Positions 1 to 10,651 of a stretch of DNA of 64,000 nucleotides are shown here, piece after piece. The stretch lies in the NCBI GenBank assembly GCA_010015805.1, contig ML978130.1, positions 1,272,434-1,336,433 of the forward strand. Direction: 5' to 3'. The position numbers were made by a program, and so were the translations under genes. Position 1 is the first letter of the stretch, and each line of letters begins with the position of its first letter. Origin of the DNA: Rhizodiscina lignyota (Eukaryota > Ascomycota > Dothideomycetes > Aulographales > Rhizodiscinaceae). The notes beneath the pieces are model-generated. The model was not told the DNA's origin. It did no database searches and worked only from the letters and a program-made list of their open reading frames with translations.

Positions 1-646
1 CGGTGTAATTCATGACAGAGTCACGCGCTTGGCCTAGTGCACTCCGTGGATCGAATGCAGTTCGATTGCCCTCCAGTCTCGGGGGCTTCCGCTGCTCCGA
101 TGTGCTCAACCACACCAGCACTTCATTCGCCTTGCTGTAGACGTCCGCCATAAGTTTAACCTGCTCATTCCGTTCCAAAATGTCATTTTGGTTGATGCAT
201 ATCGCATCTATCCAGAGAATGTGTTCCTCTTTCGACGTCCGCTGTCGCTTGCGAATCTGCTGTAGCGCGTCGTAGCAATTCCTGGTCACTCGTATTTGCT
301 TCCCGCTGCAATAAACAGAATGAGGTGGATCTTTAGCGCCCCAGACGTAGGAGAGGGCTTTGTAGCACAGCGCTTCATACGTGTATTCGTTCTTGATTGG
401 TCTTTTGATCGCGTACTGAACGGGTGGCCGCACTCGATCATCCAGGGTCAGATCGAGCTCGAAGTGAGGGCTGTCGTCCTTGAATCCCATCGAGTGTGTA
501 TATTTCTTTGGATTGTCGTCGAGGCTCAGCTCAGAAATATTGATTTCAATTCTATCGCGTTTGTGAAACCATCTAGGCGTCAGTAACCGAAAGACGCGAA
601 TAGTGCGATCTCTGCTGAGCGGCGTGTATTTGTATGTTGTCTCCAT
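1..646 (-). CDS. HET-domain (heterokaryon incompatibility) protein, N-terminal part, cut by left edge
   Basis: The reverse strand is open without a stop from an ATG at 646 to the window edge, giving about 215 residues. HET proteins trigger allorecognition and programmed cell death in fungi; that role is family knowledge. The domain hallmarks are visible: a RVFRLL strand near residue 20, the ALSYVWG motif near residue 98 and LWIDAICINQND near residue 145. These are followed by the RNEQV..MADVYSKANEVLVWL stretch that normally closes the HET core. No intron is needed. The start is the first ATG upstream of the motifs. The C-terminal part, which usually sets specificity, lies outside the window, so the allele type cannot be judged. 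Confidence 0.9.
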   Translation of the reverse strand, partial: METTYKYTPLSRDRTIRVFRLLTPRWFHKRDRIEINISELSLDDNPKKYTHSMGFKDDSPHFELDLTLDDRVRPPVQYAIKRPIKNEYTYEALCYKALSYVWGAKDPPHSVYCSGKQIRVTRNCYDALQQIRKRQRTSKEEHILWIDAICINQNDILERNEQVKLMADVYSKANEVLVWLSTSEQRKPPRLEGNRTAFDPRSALGQARDSVMNYT

Positions 647-1308
647 TCCGCTCAAAAGATCTGCGCATACGGAGTATTTTGACCGGAAACAAATCGGAAT
701 GTAGAAAAGGAAGAAGGCAATGTTTGAAGTTATATCTCGAGACTCAAGACTCGAGTCATGCAGGGTGCGGCTCAGAGAGGAAGGTACTTGCGGATGAGGC
801 TGAGTCCGTATACTTTATATGCATGTGTAAAGAGCTAATCCTCTGACCTATGCGCCTGGGTAAGTTGAGAAACAATGGCCTGAAATTTGGCGCGCCTAAT
901 TCCTGCACCACAATGCGCCTTCTTTTTTGGCACATTCGCTCAGCACATTTGGCTACGCTCACTAGATGGCACGGCAATACTTCGAGGTTTGTTTGAGGGA
1001 CACGTTCTAGTCCGCTCTATGAAATAAAAGAGCTCTAGTACTTGAGTAATTCAGGGAGCTGGGATATCTATACGTCAGCAAACCGACTTTCGAATAGTAT
1101 ATACATGAACGAAATCCTCTACCGGACGCTACATTTCCCACGCTATGGCGTTATTTGCAGCCACATTTTGAGTGCTCTCGAGGCCATCTCGCTCCTTGTG
1201 CTCTTTACCAAGTCTTCATGCTTCTTGCTCTTTTGCAGTATAGCCGCACCAATGCCGTGAAAGGCTGGCTCAAATAGACCGCGTCCGGTGTCCTCCCTCT
1301 GTTCTATC
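647..1308. other. Intergenic, no gene recognised
   Basis: This stretch lies between the start of the HET gene and the stop of the ferredoxin gene. It should hold the HET promoter and the ferredoxin 3' region. Short open frames on both strands have no recognisable protein features. Confidence 0.6.
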
Positions 1309-2018
1309 CTATTTCTTTTCAAAGTCACTCGCTTGCATATTCCTTGTCATACTAGGTAATTTGACAACCAAACCATCTAGCTCCTTACTCATCTTCACCT
1401 GGCAGCCCAACCGACTCGTCTCTGTCAGCCCAAATGCCAAATCCAGCATGTCGTTCTCATCGTCATCAGGCTCTTCCATCTTATCATAGTAATCTTGGTC
1501 TGTTACAATGACATGGCATGTTGAACAGGCACAGGATCCACCGCATGCACCTTCCATCTCAACGTCGTTGGCTTGCGCAATGTCGAGGAGATTGTCTCCG
1601 TCGGCAACGGTGAATTCGTGGGAGTCGCCTTCTTTGTCGATGAAGGTAACTTTACGTCTAAGGTCGATATGTTAGCTTTCAGCTATCTGGACATGTGTAA
1701 TTTATGGCTGGGGACGTACTCTTCTCCTGGTTTTGGTGGAGTCAAGTGCGCATGATGTTGAATCGGAGAGCTCGAGAATCGCCGCCGTGAGCGCGCAAAA
1801 GCAGTGATTCGCGGAACATCGCTTGGTCGACATTGGTTAAGGTGTATACAGCTGTTCCCAGATGCTGATAGCCACGATATCCTAGGTAGAGGTTGAGATT
1901 GCATGGAGTATGCTCTACGACATGACGTCTGCGGAGCCGCGGATATGGGTATTCGAGAGGCGCAACATCGCTGAGAGAATGTAGAAAATGTCTGATAAAA
2001 TCTCCATGGGCCAGACAT
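1309..2018 (-). CDS. YAH1: Mitochondrial [2Fe-2S] ferredoxin (adrenodoxin/YAH1 type)
   Basis: Adrenodoxin-type ferredoxin passes electrons in the mitochondrial matrix for Fe-S cluster assembly, heme A and ubiquinone synthesis (family knowledge). Two exons are supported: 2018..1720 and 1657..1309, with a 62-nt intron (GTACGT..TTAG) that restores the frame as PPKPGEERKVTFIDKEG. The conceptual protein is 215 residues. The cluster ligands are clear in EGACGGSCACSTCHV plus the later RLGCQVKM. The first 85 or so residues are rich in Arg and Ser (RITAFARSRRRFSSSP), as expected for a mitochondrial presequence. The ATG at 2018 is the best start but is less certain than the rest. The gene is divergent from the Ugo1-like gene, only 196 nt away. 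Confidence 0.9.
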
Positions 2019-2214
2019 CTCCAATATCGTACAAGAGAGCCCAAAAATGAATGAATTGAGGTTGTACGGCAGCCAGAGACTGATATGGGTATGGAGTTCG
2101 GCGATAGAAAAGTTCCCTTGCGCATGGACGATCTTCACGAGCTAACCCGCGTCAATCCCGCATCACCACCAACTCCTCTTCCCTGAAACACCCTCTCTAT
2201 CCATTACCGCTATA
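2019..2214. promoter_or_regulatory. Short bidirectional promoter between ferredoxin and Ugo1-like gene
   Basis: Only 196 nt separate the two divergent start codons (2018 on the minus strand, 2215 on the plus strand). The segment next to the plus start is pyrimidine rich. No specific binding site was identified; the regulatory role is inferred from geometry. Confidence 0.5.
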
Positions 2215-4092
2215 ATGGCGGCTATGGAGCAAGACTCATCGCCGTATGCTTCGTTCCGTACAATGACAACGTCAAGCGATGCGCCCAACCCGCTCCGACC
2301 CTACTACATTCCACCGTCAGTAGGCCTACCTCCCGATCCCGTACCTCCAGGCAATGCCTCGACGCCGTCGAAATACCCATCGAGATCATTATCCCCACCG
2401 AGAACAAAGACTTCAAGTTTCCGGAGCTCAGCAAGAGAATATCTGTCGGATCTGGACTATGGAGACTATCTGCCCGAACGCTCACCTTCAATCAGCGAAT
2501 ATGTGAAAAAGTTGATGGACCAAGCAATATGGAATTACACTTCCGTACTGTTGGCACAACCATTCGAGGTCGCAAAAACAATATTACAAGTACATCTTGC
2601 GACCGGTGGGCCAGGCGTTGTCCAGCCAAACCCCAAATTGCAAGTACGTCACAAAAGTTCGGGCAGGCGGGAACGAGATAGAGACGGGTATAATTACGGC
2701 AATGGCAGGCCAGGTCGAGATGGATACGGGCAAGATGTGCGTCCTTCGTCCCCAATCCTCCTACGCATGAATACCGGGACAGGACTCACTCCAGGCGCCC
2801 CACAGAGCTCATACTACCAAGTCGAAGAACCCGAAACAGAAGCAAATCCATACCACTCCGACGAATCCGATAACGACTCACCATCCTATTTCACCTCCGT
2901 CCCGCTACGAGAATCATCATATTCTAGCTCATCTCACGCATATCCGACTCCTTCATCACATCCTTCATCCCAGTATCACGACCACGACTATGACGACCGC
3001 AACCCCCCATCTCGCTCACACTCCACAACACCAACGCCCAACTCCTCACGCGCGCAAGCTGCTCTCAAAGACCATAAGATCCACCTCCGCCGCTCCGATG
3101 CCGTGCTCGAAGTAATCGGTCAACTATGGCAGAAAGAAGCCGCCTGGGGCGTATGGAAAGGCACAAACGCAACTTTCATGTACAACCTGCTCCTGCGCAC
3201 TTTGGAATCATGGATCCGCTCCGTTTTAGCAGCGCTCATCAACCTCCCCGAGTCCGCGACACTCTCCATGGGAGGGGCCGGTCTCGCCGCATCTGCTGGA
3301 GCAGCCGCCGGCGCAGCTGGTAGTCTCGACATACTGGACTCACCAAACCCATTAGCCGCTCTCGGTGTCGCGGTCGCTGCGGCAGGGATAACAGGCCTTC
3401 TCCTCTCTCCATTAGACGTCGTCCGCACGCGGCTGATCGTCACCCCGACGACTTCACAACCAAGGACTATTCCACCTTCAATACGCCTCCTTCCTCCTTT
3501 CTTATCGTTACAAAAGGCACTCTTTCCAATCACACTACTCCACTCAACCATCCCATCTCTCTTCTCAAATTCCGCGCCAATAGTTCTCCGCTCAGTATTC
3601 GGCCTCGACCCAGTCATCACCCCCGGAAGCTACAGCGTCGCGTCCTTCGGCGCCGCAGTCGGCGAGCTGTTCGTTCGTCTACCACTAGAAACCGTATTAC
3701 GGAGAGGACAAGTCGCCGTACTACAAGCCGAGTCACGCCGACGCATCGACGTTGTAAGACGCGAGCAGCTCAACTCCTTCCGCGAAGGCGGGCGCGGACG
3801 AAGTCGCGAAACGAGTAAGAATAGAACGGATGAGCAAGAGTTGAAGACGGTGGTAGATGTTGGCCCTTACAGGGGCGTGCTAGGGAGTCTATGGTTTATC
3901 GTGCGCGAGGAGGGGATTTCAGTTGTGGGCTCTGGCTCTAATGCGAAAGCGAAAGCGCTGAGTGTGACGAAGACGAGAAAAGGGCAGGGTGTCAACGGTT
4001 TGTGGAGAGGTTGGAGAGTTGGCTTTGGTGGGCTGCTGGGCGTTTGGGGCGCTGCGGCGCTGAATAGTGGGCCTGTGGGGACGGAATTTTGA
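2215..4092 (+). CDS. UGO1: Mitochondrial fusion and transport protein Ugo1-like (carrier superfamily)
   Basis: A single 625-residue frame encodes a divergent mitochondrial carrier. In yeast, Ugo1 is an outer-membrane protein that links Fzo1 and Mgm1 in mitochondrial fusion (family knowledge). The N-terminus NPLRPYYIPPSVGLPP is typical of filamentous-fungal Ugo1. A first carrier-like segment sits near residues 95-130 (LLAQPFEVAKTILQVHL). It is followed by a long Ser/His/Tyr-rich low-complexity insert at about 140-275, then a second carrier repeat with SPLDVVRTRLIV near residue 400. A third repeat has RLPLETVLRRGQ near 485 and ends with NGLWRGWRVGFGGLLGVWG. These P-x-[DE]-x-x-[KR] motifs are degenerate, as expected for Ugo1. 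No intron is needed. Confidence 0.85.
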   Translation: MAAMEQDSSPYASFRTMTTSSDAPNPLRPYYIPPSVGLPPDPVPPGNASTPSKYPSRSLSPPRTKTSSFRSSAREYLSDLDYGDYLPERSPSISEYVKKLMDQAIWNYTSVLLAQPFEVAKTILQVHLATGGPGVVQPNPKLQVRHKSSGRRERDRDGYNYGNGRPGRDGYGQDVRPSSPILLRMNTGTGLTPGAPQSSYYQVEEPETEANPYHSDESDNDSPSYFTSVPLRESSYSSSSHAYPTPSSHPSSQYHDHDYDDRNPPSRSHSTTPTPNSSRAQAALKDHKIHLRRSDAVLEVIGQLWQKEAAWGVWKGTNATFMYNLLLRTLESWIRSVLAALINLPESATLSMGGAGLAASAGAAAGAAGSLDILDSPNPLAALGVAVAAAGITGLLLSPLDVVRTRLIVTPTTSQPRTIPPSIRLLPPFLSLQKALFPITLLHSTIPSLFSNSAPIVLRSVFGLDPVITPGSYSVASFGAAVGELFVRLPLETVLRRGQVAVLQAESRRRIDVVRREQLNSFREGGRGRSRETSKNRTDEQELKTVVDVGPYRGVLGSLWFIVREEGISVVGSGSNAKAKALSVTKTRKGQGVNGLWRGWRVGFGGLLGVWGAAALNSGPVGTEF

Positions 4093-4542
4093 TTTAATGA
4101 GAAGTTGAAGAGGGCAATGGAGGTAAGGAGATTGTATGATTGTAATACTAAGCTAATGTTTGTATTCGTGGGCGTGGAATGGGCTCACTCTTTGTTCCTT
4201 CATGGTAAGAATGTTATGAGGTACGCACCAATATTTAGGACGACAGACGGGATTGGATATATGGATACCACACTCAGTTTCAATTGGAATTATTGTTTGC
4301 ATTGCGTTTTAATTTATGGCTGCTCTCGCTGGAGAGGATACCAAGACGTGTATTAGTGGGAACTATTGAGCACGACTTCAAACAACGACGAGTATGCACA
4401 ACTCTGGGACTATCGAGCAACTGCATCAAACACAACGAGCATGCTCTCCACCAGTCCCCTTCCTTTTTGCATCTCCCTCGCGACAATTAGTGCGGAGATG
4501 AACATAGGAAGAAACCACCAGTGGCCATGAGCCGCTCAAACA
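4093..4542. other. Convergent intergenic region
   Basis: The region holds the 3' ends of the Ugo1-like gene (plus) and the HapX-like gene (minus). It contains only short unsupported open frames, so it is probably 3' UTR sequence of both genes. Confidence 0.6.
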
Positions 4543-5970
4543 CTACATCTCCGCGTCGACACTCATCATACTCTGATCCGCCGTCGAGAACATATTCTTG
4601 GACTGGACATTCGAATGCGAAGCACCGTTCCTCGGCGGCGAGTAACCCCCATTGCTCGCTCTAAGCCCCGTCAGCGTCGCCGCAACGTCAACCTCAAGCG
4701 CGCTCGCCATGGGATCATGTGGTACAGGATCGACAAACTGATCCACGCATGGACAGCGACCATCCGCATCGCAATTACCACAGCCCATTGGGCCCTGGTG
4801 CTGGGGCATCCCCATACCACCAACAGGTCCATCGAGCGGTGAATGTGGATGATGTGGCGGCGTAATAGGGCTGCGGCGTTGGCCCGCTAGGACGGCGTTG
4901 TTCATCATCGCTATGGCATCAGGCATCAGCTCATTGTTGACATTGCCGAACTGGTAGTTGAGCGCTTGCGTTGGGATGCTCAGTCCCGGAACGCTGCGCT
5001 TCATGTTGCTCAGCACGCTAGCCTGCGTCTTGATGATGTCCTCGCGACGCTCGAGAAGCTTATGCAGATCGTGCACCTGCTTCTCAAGGTTTGCGCGTTC
5101 GTTCTCCAGGGCGTCGATGGCATTGTCGCGTGCATGGAGATCGTTCGTGAGCTCCTCGATCCGCTTATCGGCGGTTTCCTTCTGAGAGGTGAGCTCGTTC
5201 AGCTTGTGCGTCTTGACGGCGAGGTGGGCCTTCAGGTCCTCGGCCACAGAATTGAGCGACGCGACGTCCTGCTTCAACTCGGTCGTGTGCGCGACCTTGC
5301 GCTCGCGGAAGGCCCTCTGCGCCTCGCGGTTCTGTGCCTTGCGCTTCTCAGACGGCTTGTCGGTCGCGGGCTTTCGTCCTGGCTTTGGACGAGGTGGGAT
5401 GGCCCACTCTTTGCGTGCGCCGAACGGCACGGCGGGAGCATCGTCGGAGGGAGACATCGAAGCGGATGCCGAGAGCCCATGGTGCTGACCGTCCCCGGCG
5501 CCGTCGAGCGTAGAGCCCGGCGTCGATGGTCGCGAGGCCGTTGTGGGTTGCTGTGCGGGGAGGATGTTCTGGCGGGTGCCGGGGATGAGAGCCTTGTCCT
5601 TGGGCAGCAAGAGCTGGGCGTCGTGGGAGGAGCGCTTGCGCGGGACGATGGAGCTGGTGGAGCTCGCGGATAGTCGGTGTGATTGTGTGTCGCACTCACT
5701 GCTTGTGGTGACGGCGCTCTCTGGGGTGTCGGTGGTGTGCGGGACGGACGACCAATTTTCCTGCTGGAAGTGCGGGTCAACGGAAGAGTCAGTGCGGATA
5801 TGGAGTTGTGGATGCGGCTGCTGTACTGCTGCAGCGTAAAAGTGGGTGTTGTCGAGGTCGTGGTGGTTGGTGTCGAGGGGAAGTTGGGCGTTGAAGGTGT
5901 CGGTCATGTTATCGAAGCCCTGCCAATCGAAATTGGTCTCCAAGAAGGGGTTCGTCCAGTATCCGGACAT
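4543..5970 (-). CDS. hapX: HapX-like bZIP transcription factor (iron regulator family)
   Basis: This intronless 475-residue protein combines a CCAAT-complex (Hap4-type) contact motif, KEWAIPPRPKPGRKPATD at about residues 188-205, directly with a bZIP basic region (KRKAQNREAQRAFRERK). A leucine-zipper coiled coil continues to about residue 310. A cysteine-rich motif, CGNCDADGRCPC, lies near residue 395. HapX proteins represses iron-consuming pathways and activates siderophore uptake with the CCAAT complex, and their cysteine motifs sense iron (family knowledge). Unlike the Aspergillus protein, whose contact motif is close to the N-terminus, this one has about 185 extra Ser/Thr/His-rich residues before it. 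Only one clear cysteine-rich motif is seen. A Yap-type bZIP is the alternative, but the KEW..PPRPKPGRKP motif argues for HapX. Confidence 0.8.
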   Translation of the reverse strand: MSGYWTNPFLETNFDWQGFDNMTDTFNAQLPLDTNHHDLDNTHFYAAAVQQPHPQLHIRTDSSVDPHFQQENWSSVPHTTDTPESAVTTSSECDTQSHRLSASSTSSIVPRKRSSHDAQLLLPKDKALIPGTRQNILPAQQPTTASRPSTPGSTLDGAGDGQHHGLSASASMSPSDDAPAVPFGARKEWAIPPRPKPGRKPATDKPSEKRKAQNREAQRAFRERKVAHTTELKQDVASLNSVAEDLKAHLAVKTHKLNELTSQKETADKRIEELTNDLHARDNAIDALENERANLEKQVHDLHKLLERREDIIKTQASVLSNMKRSVPGLSIPTQALNYQFGNVNNELMPDAIAMMNNAVLAGQRRSPITPPHHPHSPLDGPVGGMGMPQHQGPMGCGNCDADGRCPCVDQFVDPVPHDPMASALEVDVAATLTGLRASNGGYSPPRNGASHSNVQSKNMFSTADQSMMSVDAEM

Positions 5971-7565
5971 GGCGCTGTCTTATCTGATTGATCTTAACTG
6001 ATCCCGCTCGCTGACTCAGCCTCGATTGCGATGTCGGCCTTGGCTCGGATGCCGGATGCGCGACACGGCAGAATGATCTGATATGCCTATTCGGGGAAAG
6101 CGCGCTGACAGCACAAACAGGGCCGCTGACGTCCTATTCCGGAAACGTCGTCGACGTGCTCGACGTCCGAGAAGTAGCTCGATGGACGATGAGAATGGGG
6201 TGACTTATGGCTGCGCGGATAGCAATTCGAAGTACGATGTGTAAGACGAAATCTGGCAGTGCGAAAGAATGAAATGAGAAGAAGAGGAGAGGGAGAACTA
6301 GCGGACGTTTGGAAGATACTTAAGTTGTTGTGCGACCAGAGGAAAGCGTCTACAACGCTTCGTCCCAACCAACCTTTACTAGCTCCCATTCCACTGGTCG
6401 CTCCTGCTCTCATCATGCCTGTGCTCTCCAGCTTCACCTAGGTGTCCGCGAGCAGCAGCTCTGGTCGAGAGAGCAGTGGAGGCTTGTGAAAGTCCGGCGG
6501 GCCGCGATTTCGAATCGCCTCGCTGATGGTGGGAAGAAACAGCACCCCTTGCTCGAAATCAGCTCAGAGATGGATATGGGAAGATCCCCATTTCAGTTAA
6601 AAGTGCATTTAGTTCCCAACTTCTATTGGAATCCCATCTTTTCCTTATCTTGCCCCCGCTCGTCCTCTCCTCTCCTCCCTCCAACAATCCATTGTGCGGC
6701 TCTTTCTCTGACACATCTCATCCAAACCTCACACAGTCACGCTCCTGTTCATGGTACACTAGGACAATACCCCTCCATCCGCCACAACCGCACCTGCTCC
6801 TGCTCCTCCTCTGAACGCCTGTGCTTCTTCTGGCTGAGGCACTAACCCACACTCTCGGGTCGCACCGATTCCGCATGCAGCAACAACCATGCCAAGACGC
6901 TGCTGAAGCTGCTGAAGCTGATCTGCTCTCGGCCATCAGCGGCTAGTGGAACTTGCTCGCCGCGGAGTTTATCTACAGCTGCCTTCATGGGGAAGCTCTA
7001 CAGCTATGCCTGAAGCAGACGTGAGGATTTCCGCGTGCCTGGTACCTGGAATCCGGAGGGAAATCCGCTGAGACAGCGGACCTACCCCGCTGTGCGCGAT
7101 TCTCAATTGCCTCGCAACGAATGGACGAAGCTTTCGCAGCTATCAAAGAGTTGGGAATTTTCGGCCCTTTTCCATGGTTTGTATGAACATCGTCGAGTCA
7201 CGTGTAATTGCACTCATCACCTACCGAACACGTCCTCCTAGCAATCCTAGCCGCATTCGCACAGCATACAAACCATGATTGCTTGGCCTTCCGGAAGCGG
7301 ATTCTACGGTACCCCATGATGCAAGCCGCGGGGACTGAACCAGAGAGATCTCGAGTGCAACGGCGACCTCAGAGGATCTCGCGGTGCAACGTTATCGAGT
7401 GGCAATTCGACCGCAGCTGTGGCGTATCTGTGGCGTCATTGCGCTTGTACACTATGCATGCCTCAATGCCGTCAAGATTCCCAAGTACCGTGGAGAGCAA
7501 CTCAACACATCACGATAGCGTCGAATTGATAGACTCCAACTTCAACTTCTCGTAAGTTGCCAATA
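5971..7565. other. Long upstream region of the HapX-like gene
   Basis: About 1.6 kb without a supportable gene lies upstream of the HapX-like start. Pyrimidine-rich tracts occur near 6640-6830. The longest plus-strand frame (6330-6845) is low complexity and has no domain. A long promoter or 5' UTR is likely. Confidence 0.55.
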
Positions 7566-7859
7566 GATGCGTTTTGCAACGCCTCGCGAACAATTGCAAC
7601 CTGGCAATCGTAGCGGATTGTGGTTGCCTTAGTTGTAAGGCCTTCAGTGGAGCATTGCAGGTTGAAACAGGTATAGCGCCTGTAAGTGCTGGTACTCCAG
7701 GACTTTAGACCACGGGAACCAGAAGTCAGCCACTACGCTTTCTGACTATAAACAGAGCTAGAAAACAGCTAAACCAGTCTCAGTCTCTCAGTGGTCCGGG
7801 CACCTGCCTTACTGGTCCAAGTGCCTGCAGTTGTCTCGAGACAGGTTGCAAAACGCATC
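7566..7859. mobile_element. MITE-like element with about 15-bp perfect terminal inverted repeats
   Basis: GATGCGTTTTGCAAC at 7566-7580 is present as an exact inverted copy at 7845-7859, and weaker inverted similarity continues for about 15 more bases inward. The 294-bp unit has no coding potential, which fits a non-autonomous DNA transposon. The outer flank of the right end reads as CAGTG on the reverse strand, which hints at hAT. I could not find a convincing target-site duplication. Confidence 0.5.
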
Positions 7860-8214
7860 ACTGCTGTCTCAGACTGGATATGTGTGATCAGCTCAAGCTT
7901 GGCCGCTAGAAAGTAGGATCCCCTGGAAATCAGCGGCCCGTGAATTTACTGGATTCCGGAAGTTGACGGCGGGGTTGCATCAATTTTCCTTATCAATGTA
8001 TCCAGAATACTCCGTAGCGCGAGACATTTATTCGCTCGGCTTCGACATTTCTGATTAGGCTCAGATAGTCTTCTTGGCGGATCTTTCTCGACATGAAGTC
8101 GTAATTGACCTGCATTGCATCTTTAGTGCTTGCTAGGGCTTTCTCGGTAAGGTAAGGTAATACACCTGCATGAAACCTAACCTTTTTGGTAGCAGCCCTG
8201 CGATCTTCCGATCC

Positions 8215-8400
8215 GCACTGCAATTTTTAGCCCCAACGAAGACTCTACCTCTATCGCCAAGATACAGCCTCTGGAGCAGCACCCATGGACTTCAGCCTTT
8301 CTATCAACTCTATAAAACACTTAGCCTCGATATGACGCTCAAGCCGCCAATCGCAAACGCCGAGTCACGACACGTGCAGTGGTGCACGCTTCGCCCTTCA
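8215..8400 (+). repeat. Dispersed repeat, copy 1
   Basis: This copy begins GCACTGCAATTTTTAGCCCC and shares a longer downstream block (TTCAGCCTTTC, then TTAGCCTCG, then CCAATCGCAA) with the copy at 12161. It lies just upstream of the HET gene start at 8448. Confidence 0.65.
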
Positions 8401-8447
8401 GCCGGACACCAATCCGCTTTTGAGAGGAGAGCCGACTGAATGTGGTC

Positions 8448-10651
8448 ATGTATGACTCTCGTGTTAACGCCATCCTACGCGACGCCGGTATTTCTCCAAA
8501 TCAGCAGCCTCAGTGTCACGCCTGTGTTGACCTTGACCGGCAACTTCTGAGATTATTCAATGTGAGGCGTGGTTTTGGCGAAAATGCCGTTCGCATTTCA
8601 GCAGTCAATGCTGGCTCCAGCGGAGGTTGTCAAGCTTGCGCGATGCTGCTTAAAGCGGTTAAAGCTTTCTTAGATGACCTTCAAGAACCGCTTTTGATCC
8701 AAGTGCACGATGGGGACACCATCACGCTTAGTGATACCCTCACTCTTACCGTCGTTCCACTGAATGAAGATGAAACTCTTCAGTATGACAGTTCTAGACA
8801 TATCCGGCTCGAGATATTCTCGCTTCCCGGTATCATAAACTACTCCGAGTGAATGTATTACAGAGAAATCTCTAATGATTGCTCACAGGCAGCCTCCCTT
8901 CAAAGTGGGATATAATAAGGCTAGCAAACATCGTCGCTCGCGATGCCTCTTCACCAGAGAGCGTCGAATTCGTTCAAAGGCACGTCAATTCCTGTACTAC
9001 CGTCAGTACAGGCCATTCCGGCTGCGCCTCTTCCAGGAGTTTTCCTCTACCGACGAGAGTTTTGCGCGTAGGTGATGATCATAACCATCCTTACCTTTAC
9101 GAGTCCCAGGGCGAATCAATCAAGTACATCGCGTTGAGCCATTGCTGGGGAGGAGTGTCTCCTCTAATCACCACTAAAGCGACACTAGATCAAAGGAAAC
9201 AAGCTATCCCTTACTTCAGTCTGCCAAAAACTTTTCAAGACGCCGTTTGCATCACTCGGAAACTAGGAGTCGAATATCTATGGATAGACTCCTTGTGCAT
9301 CATCCAGGACTCTCCCGAAGATTGGGCAAGGGAATCTGCAAGAATGGGCAGCCTCTACTCAAATTCCTGGATCACAATTGCCGCAGATGCTGCAGAGGAT
9401 TCTAATACAGGCTTTCTGAGACCTCAGCAACGCGTCACGAAAGTCGTTGAGATCCCCTGCGAAAGTTCTGACGGTGCTGAAACATATGTTTATGTGCGCG
9501 AGAAGGGTAGTTATGCAAACCGAGCTCGTGCAGATCTCATAGACCCCGACACTGGTTATGTCCTCGACAACGCGGAGATCACGCATAGAAGAAAACAGCG
9601 ACACCGTTCGAGATTGTCCACGAGGGCGTGGGTCTTCCAAGAACGGCTACTCGCACCAAGGACTGTCCACTACTCTCTGGAAGAGACAGCGTATGAGTGC
9701 AGATCAGGCAGGTGGTGCGAGTGCACGATTTCCGAGAGAGTAGTTCCGCAACTTCCAGGAAGACGTCGGAATCGACTGTTCAAGGACATGTTACGCGACA
9801 AATGGAATTGGATTGTATTGGAATACACGAGGCTGAATTTGACATATGGCACAGATCGATTGCCTGCACTGTCTGGCATTGCATCCTATCACCAAGAACG
9901 TATTGCGGCGTCGGGTGAGAACGATGAATATCTTGCTGGCTTGTGGAGAAAGGACCTTGCCATGGGACTACTTTGGCGGGTGTACACAGACGATGACATA
10001 TCTTCCCCCACTAGTTCGAGGCTGTCGAAGTACTGCGCGCCGTCGTGGTCATGGGCGTCTGTGACCGGAACTGTCCATTGGGAGGACGAGTACCAAATCT
10101 CGACATCGTTTGTCATTCTTGACAGTGTGTGTACGCCAGATGGACCGAATCGTTTCGGAAATGTCTGTAACGGTTATGTCAAAGTTCAAGGCTACATCGC
10201 TGCAGTGCAACTAGAAGCAGACATTTCTGTTGCTTTGCCGGCCGGGGACGACTTCCGCGGTGAAACACCGATCAATGTGACCAGTGTTCAAACCCTCACA
10301 GAGCCGGATTTATCAACAACTGTTTTCTATCCTGATGTATGCGGAGCTGCCGTTGAAGTGTCGCCGACAGTTGAATACCACTTCCTCTTGATATCAGAAG
10401 GCATTCCTGACTTGGGCAACGAACTGGCACCTGCAGGCCTGATATTGAAACGCAGCCCGAGTGATCCTTCAGTGTTCTCAAGAGTTGGATACGCCTGCAC
10501 CGTGATTGAGGCCGAGCATTTCTGGCGCATCCAGACAAGCGAGGATGGACTTGACGATGATATCGATGAGATACGTAAGGTTGCTGCGTATAGGAAATCG
10601 TGGAAGATGTGGATTGATGTTGCATCTCGGGAGATTCTGACCATAGTCTGA
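8448..10651 (+). CDS. HET-domain protein (complete)
   Basis: Two exons (8448..8829 and 8889..10651) separated by a 59-nt intron encode 714 residues; the junction restores LPGSLPSKWDII. The first ATG in frame is at 8448, since the open frame itself begins with a GTG. The N-terminal 130 residues contain a CxxC pair (QCHACVDLD) and GGCQACAMLL, a common pre-HET cysteine region. The HET core spans about residues 200-350: IKYIALSHCWGG, then YLWIDSLCIIQDSPEDW, then ARMGSLYSNSWITIAA. The downstream STRAWVFQERLLAPRTVHY motif is characteristic of this large HET subfamily. Function in non-self recognition or cell death is inferred from the family. The C-terminal 300 residues show no domain I recognise. 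Confidence 0.9.

Noticed and set aside
3120-3620. 166-codon minus-strand frame
   Set aside because: Antisense shadow of the Ugo1-like coding sequence with Ala/Arg-rich composition.
4966-5673. 235-codon plus-strand frame
   Set aside because: It lies wholly antisense to the HapX-like coding sequence and reads as its shadow (leucine/arginine/valine-rich).
6330-6845. 171-codon plus-strand frame upstream of the HapX-like gene
   Set aside because: Low-complexity composition, no domain, and position in a long promoter or leader region; no support beyond being open.
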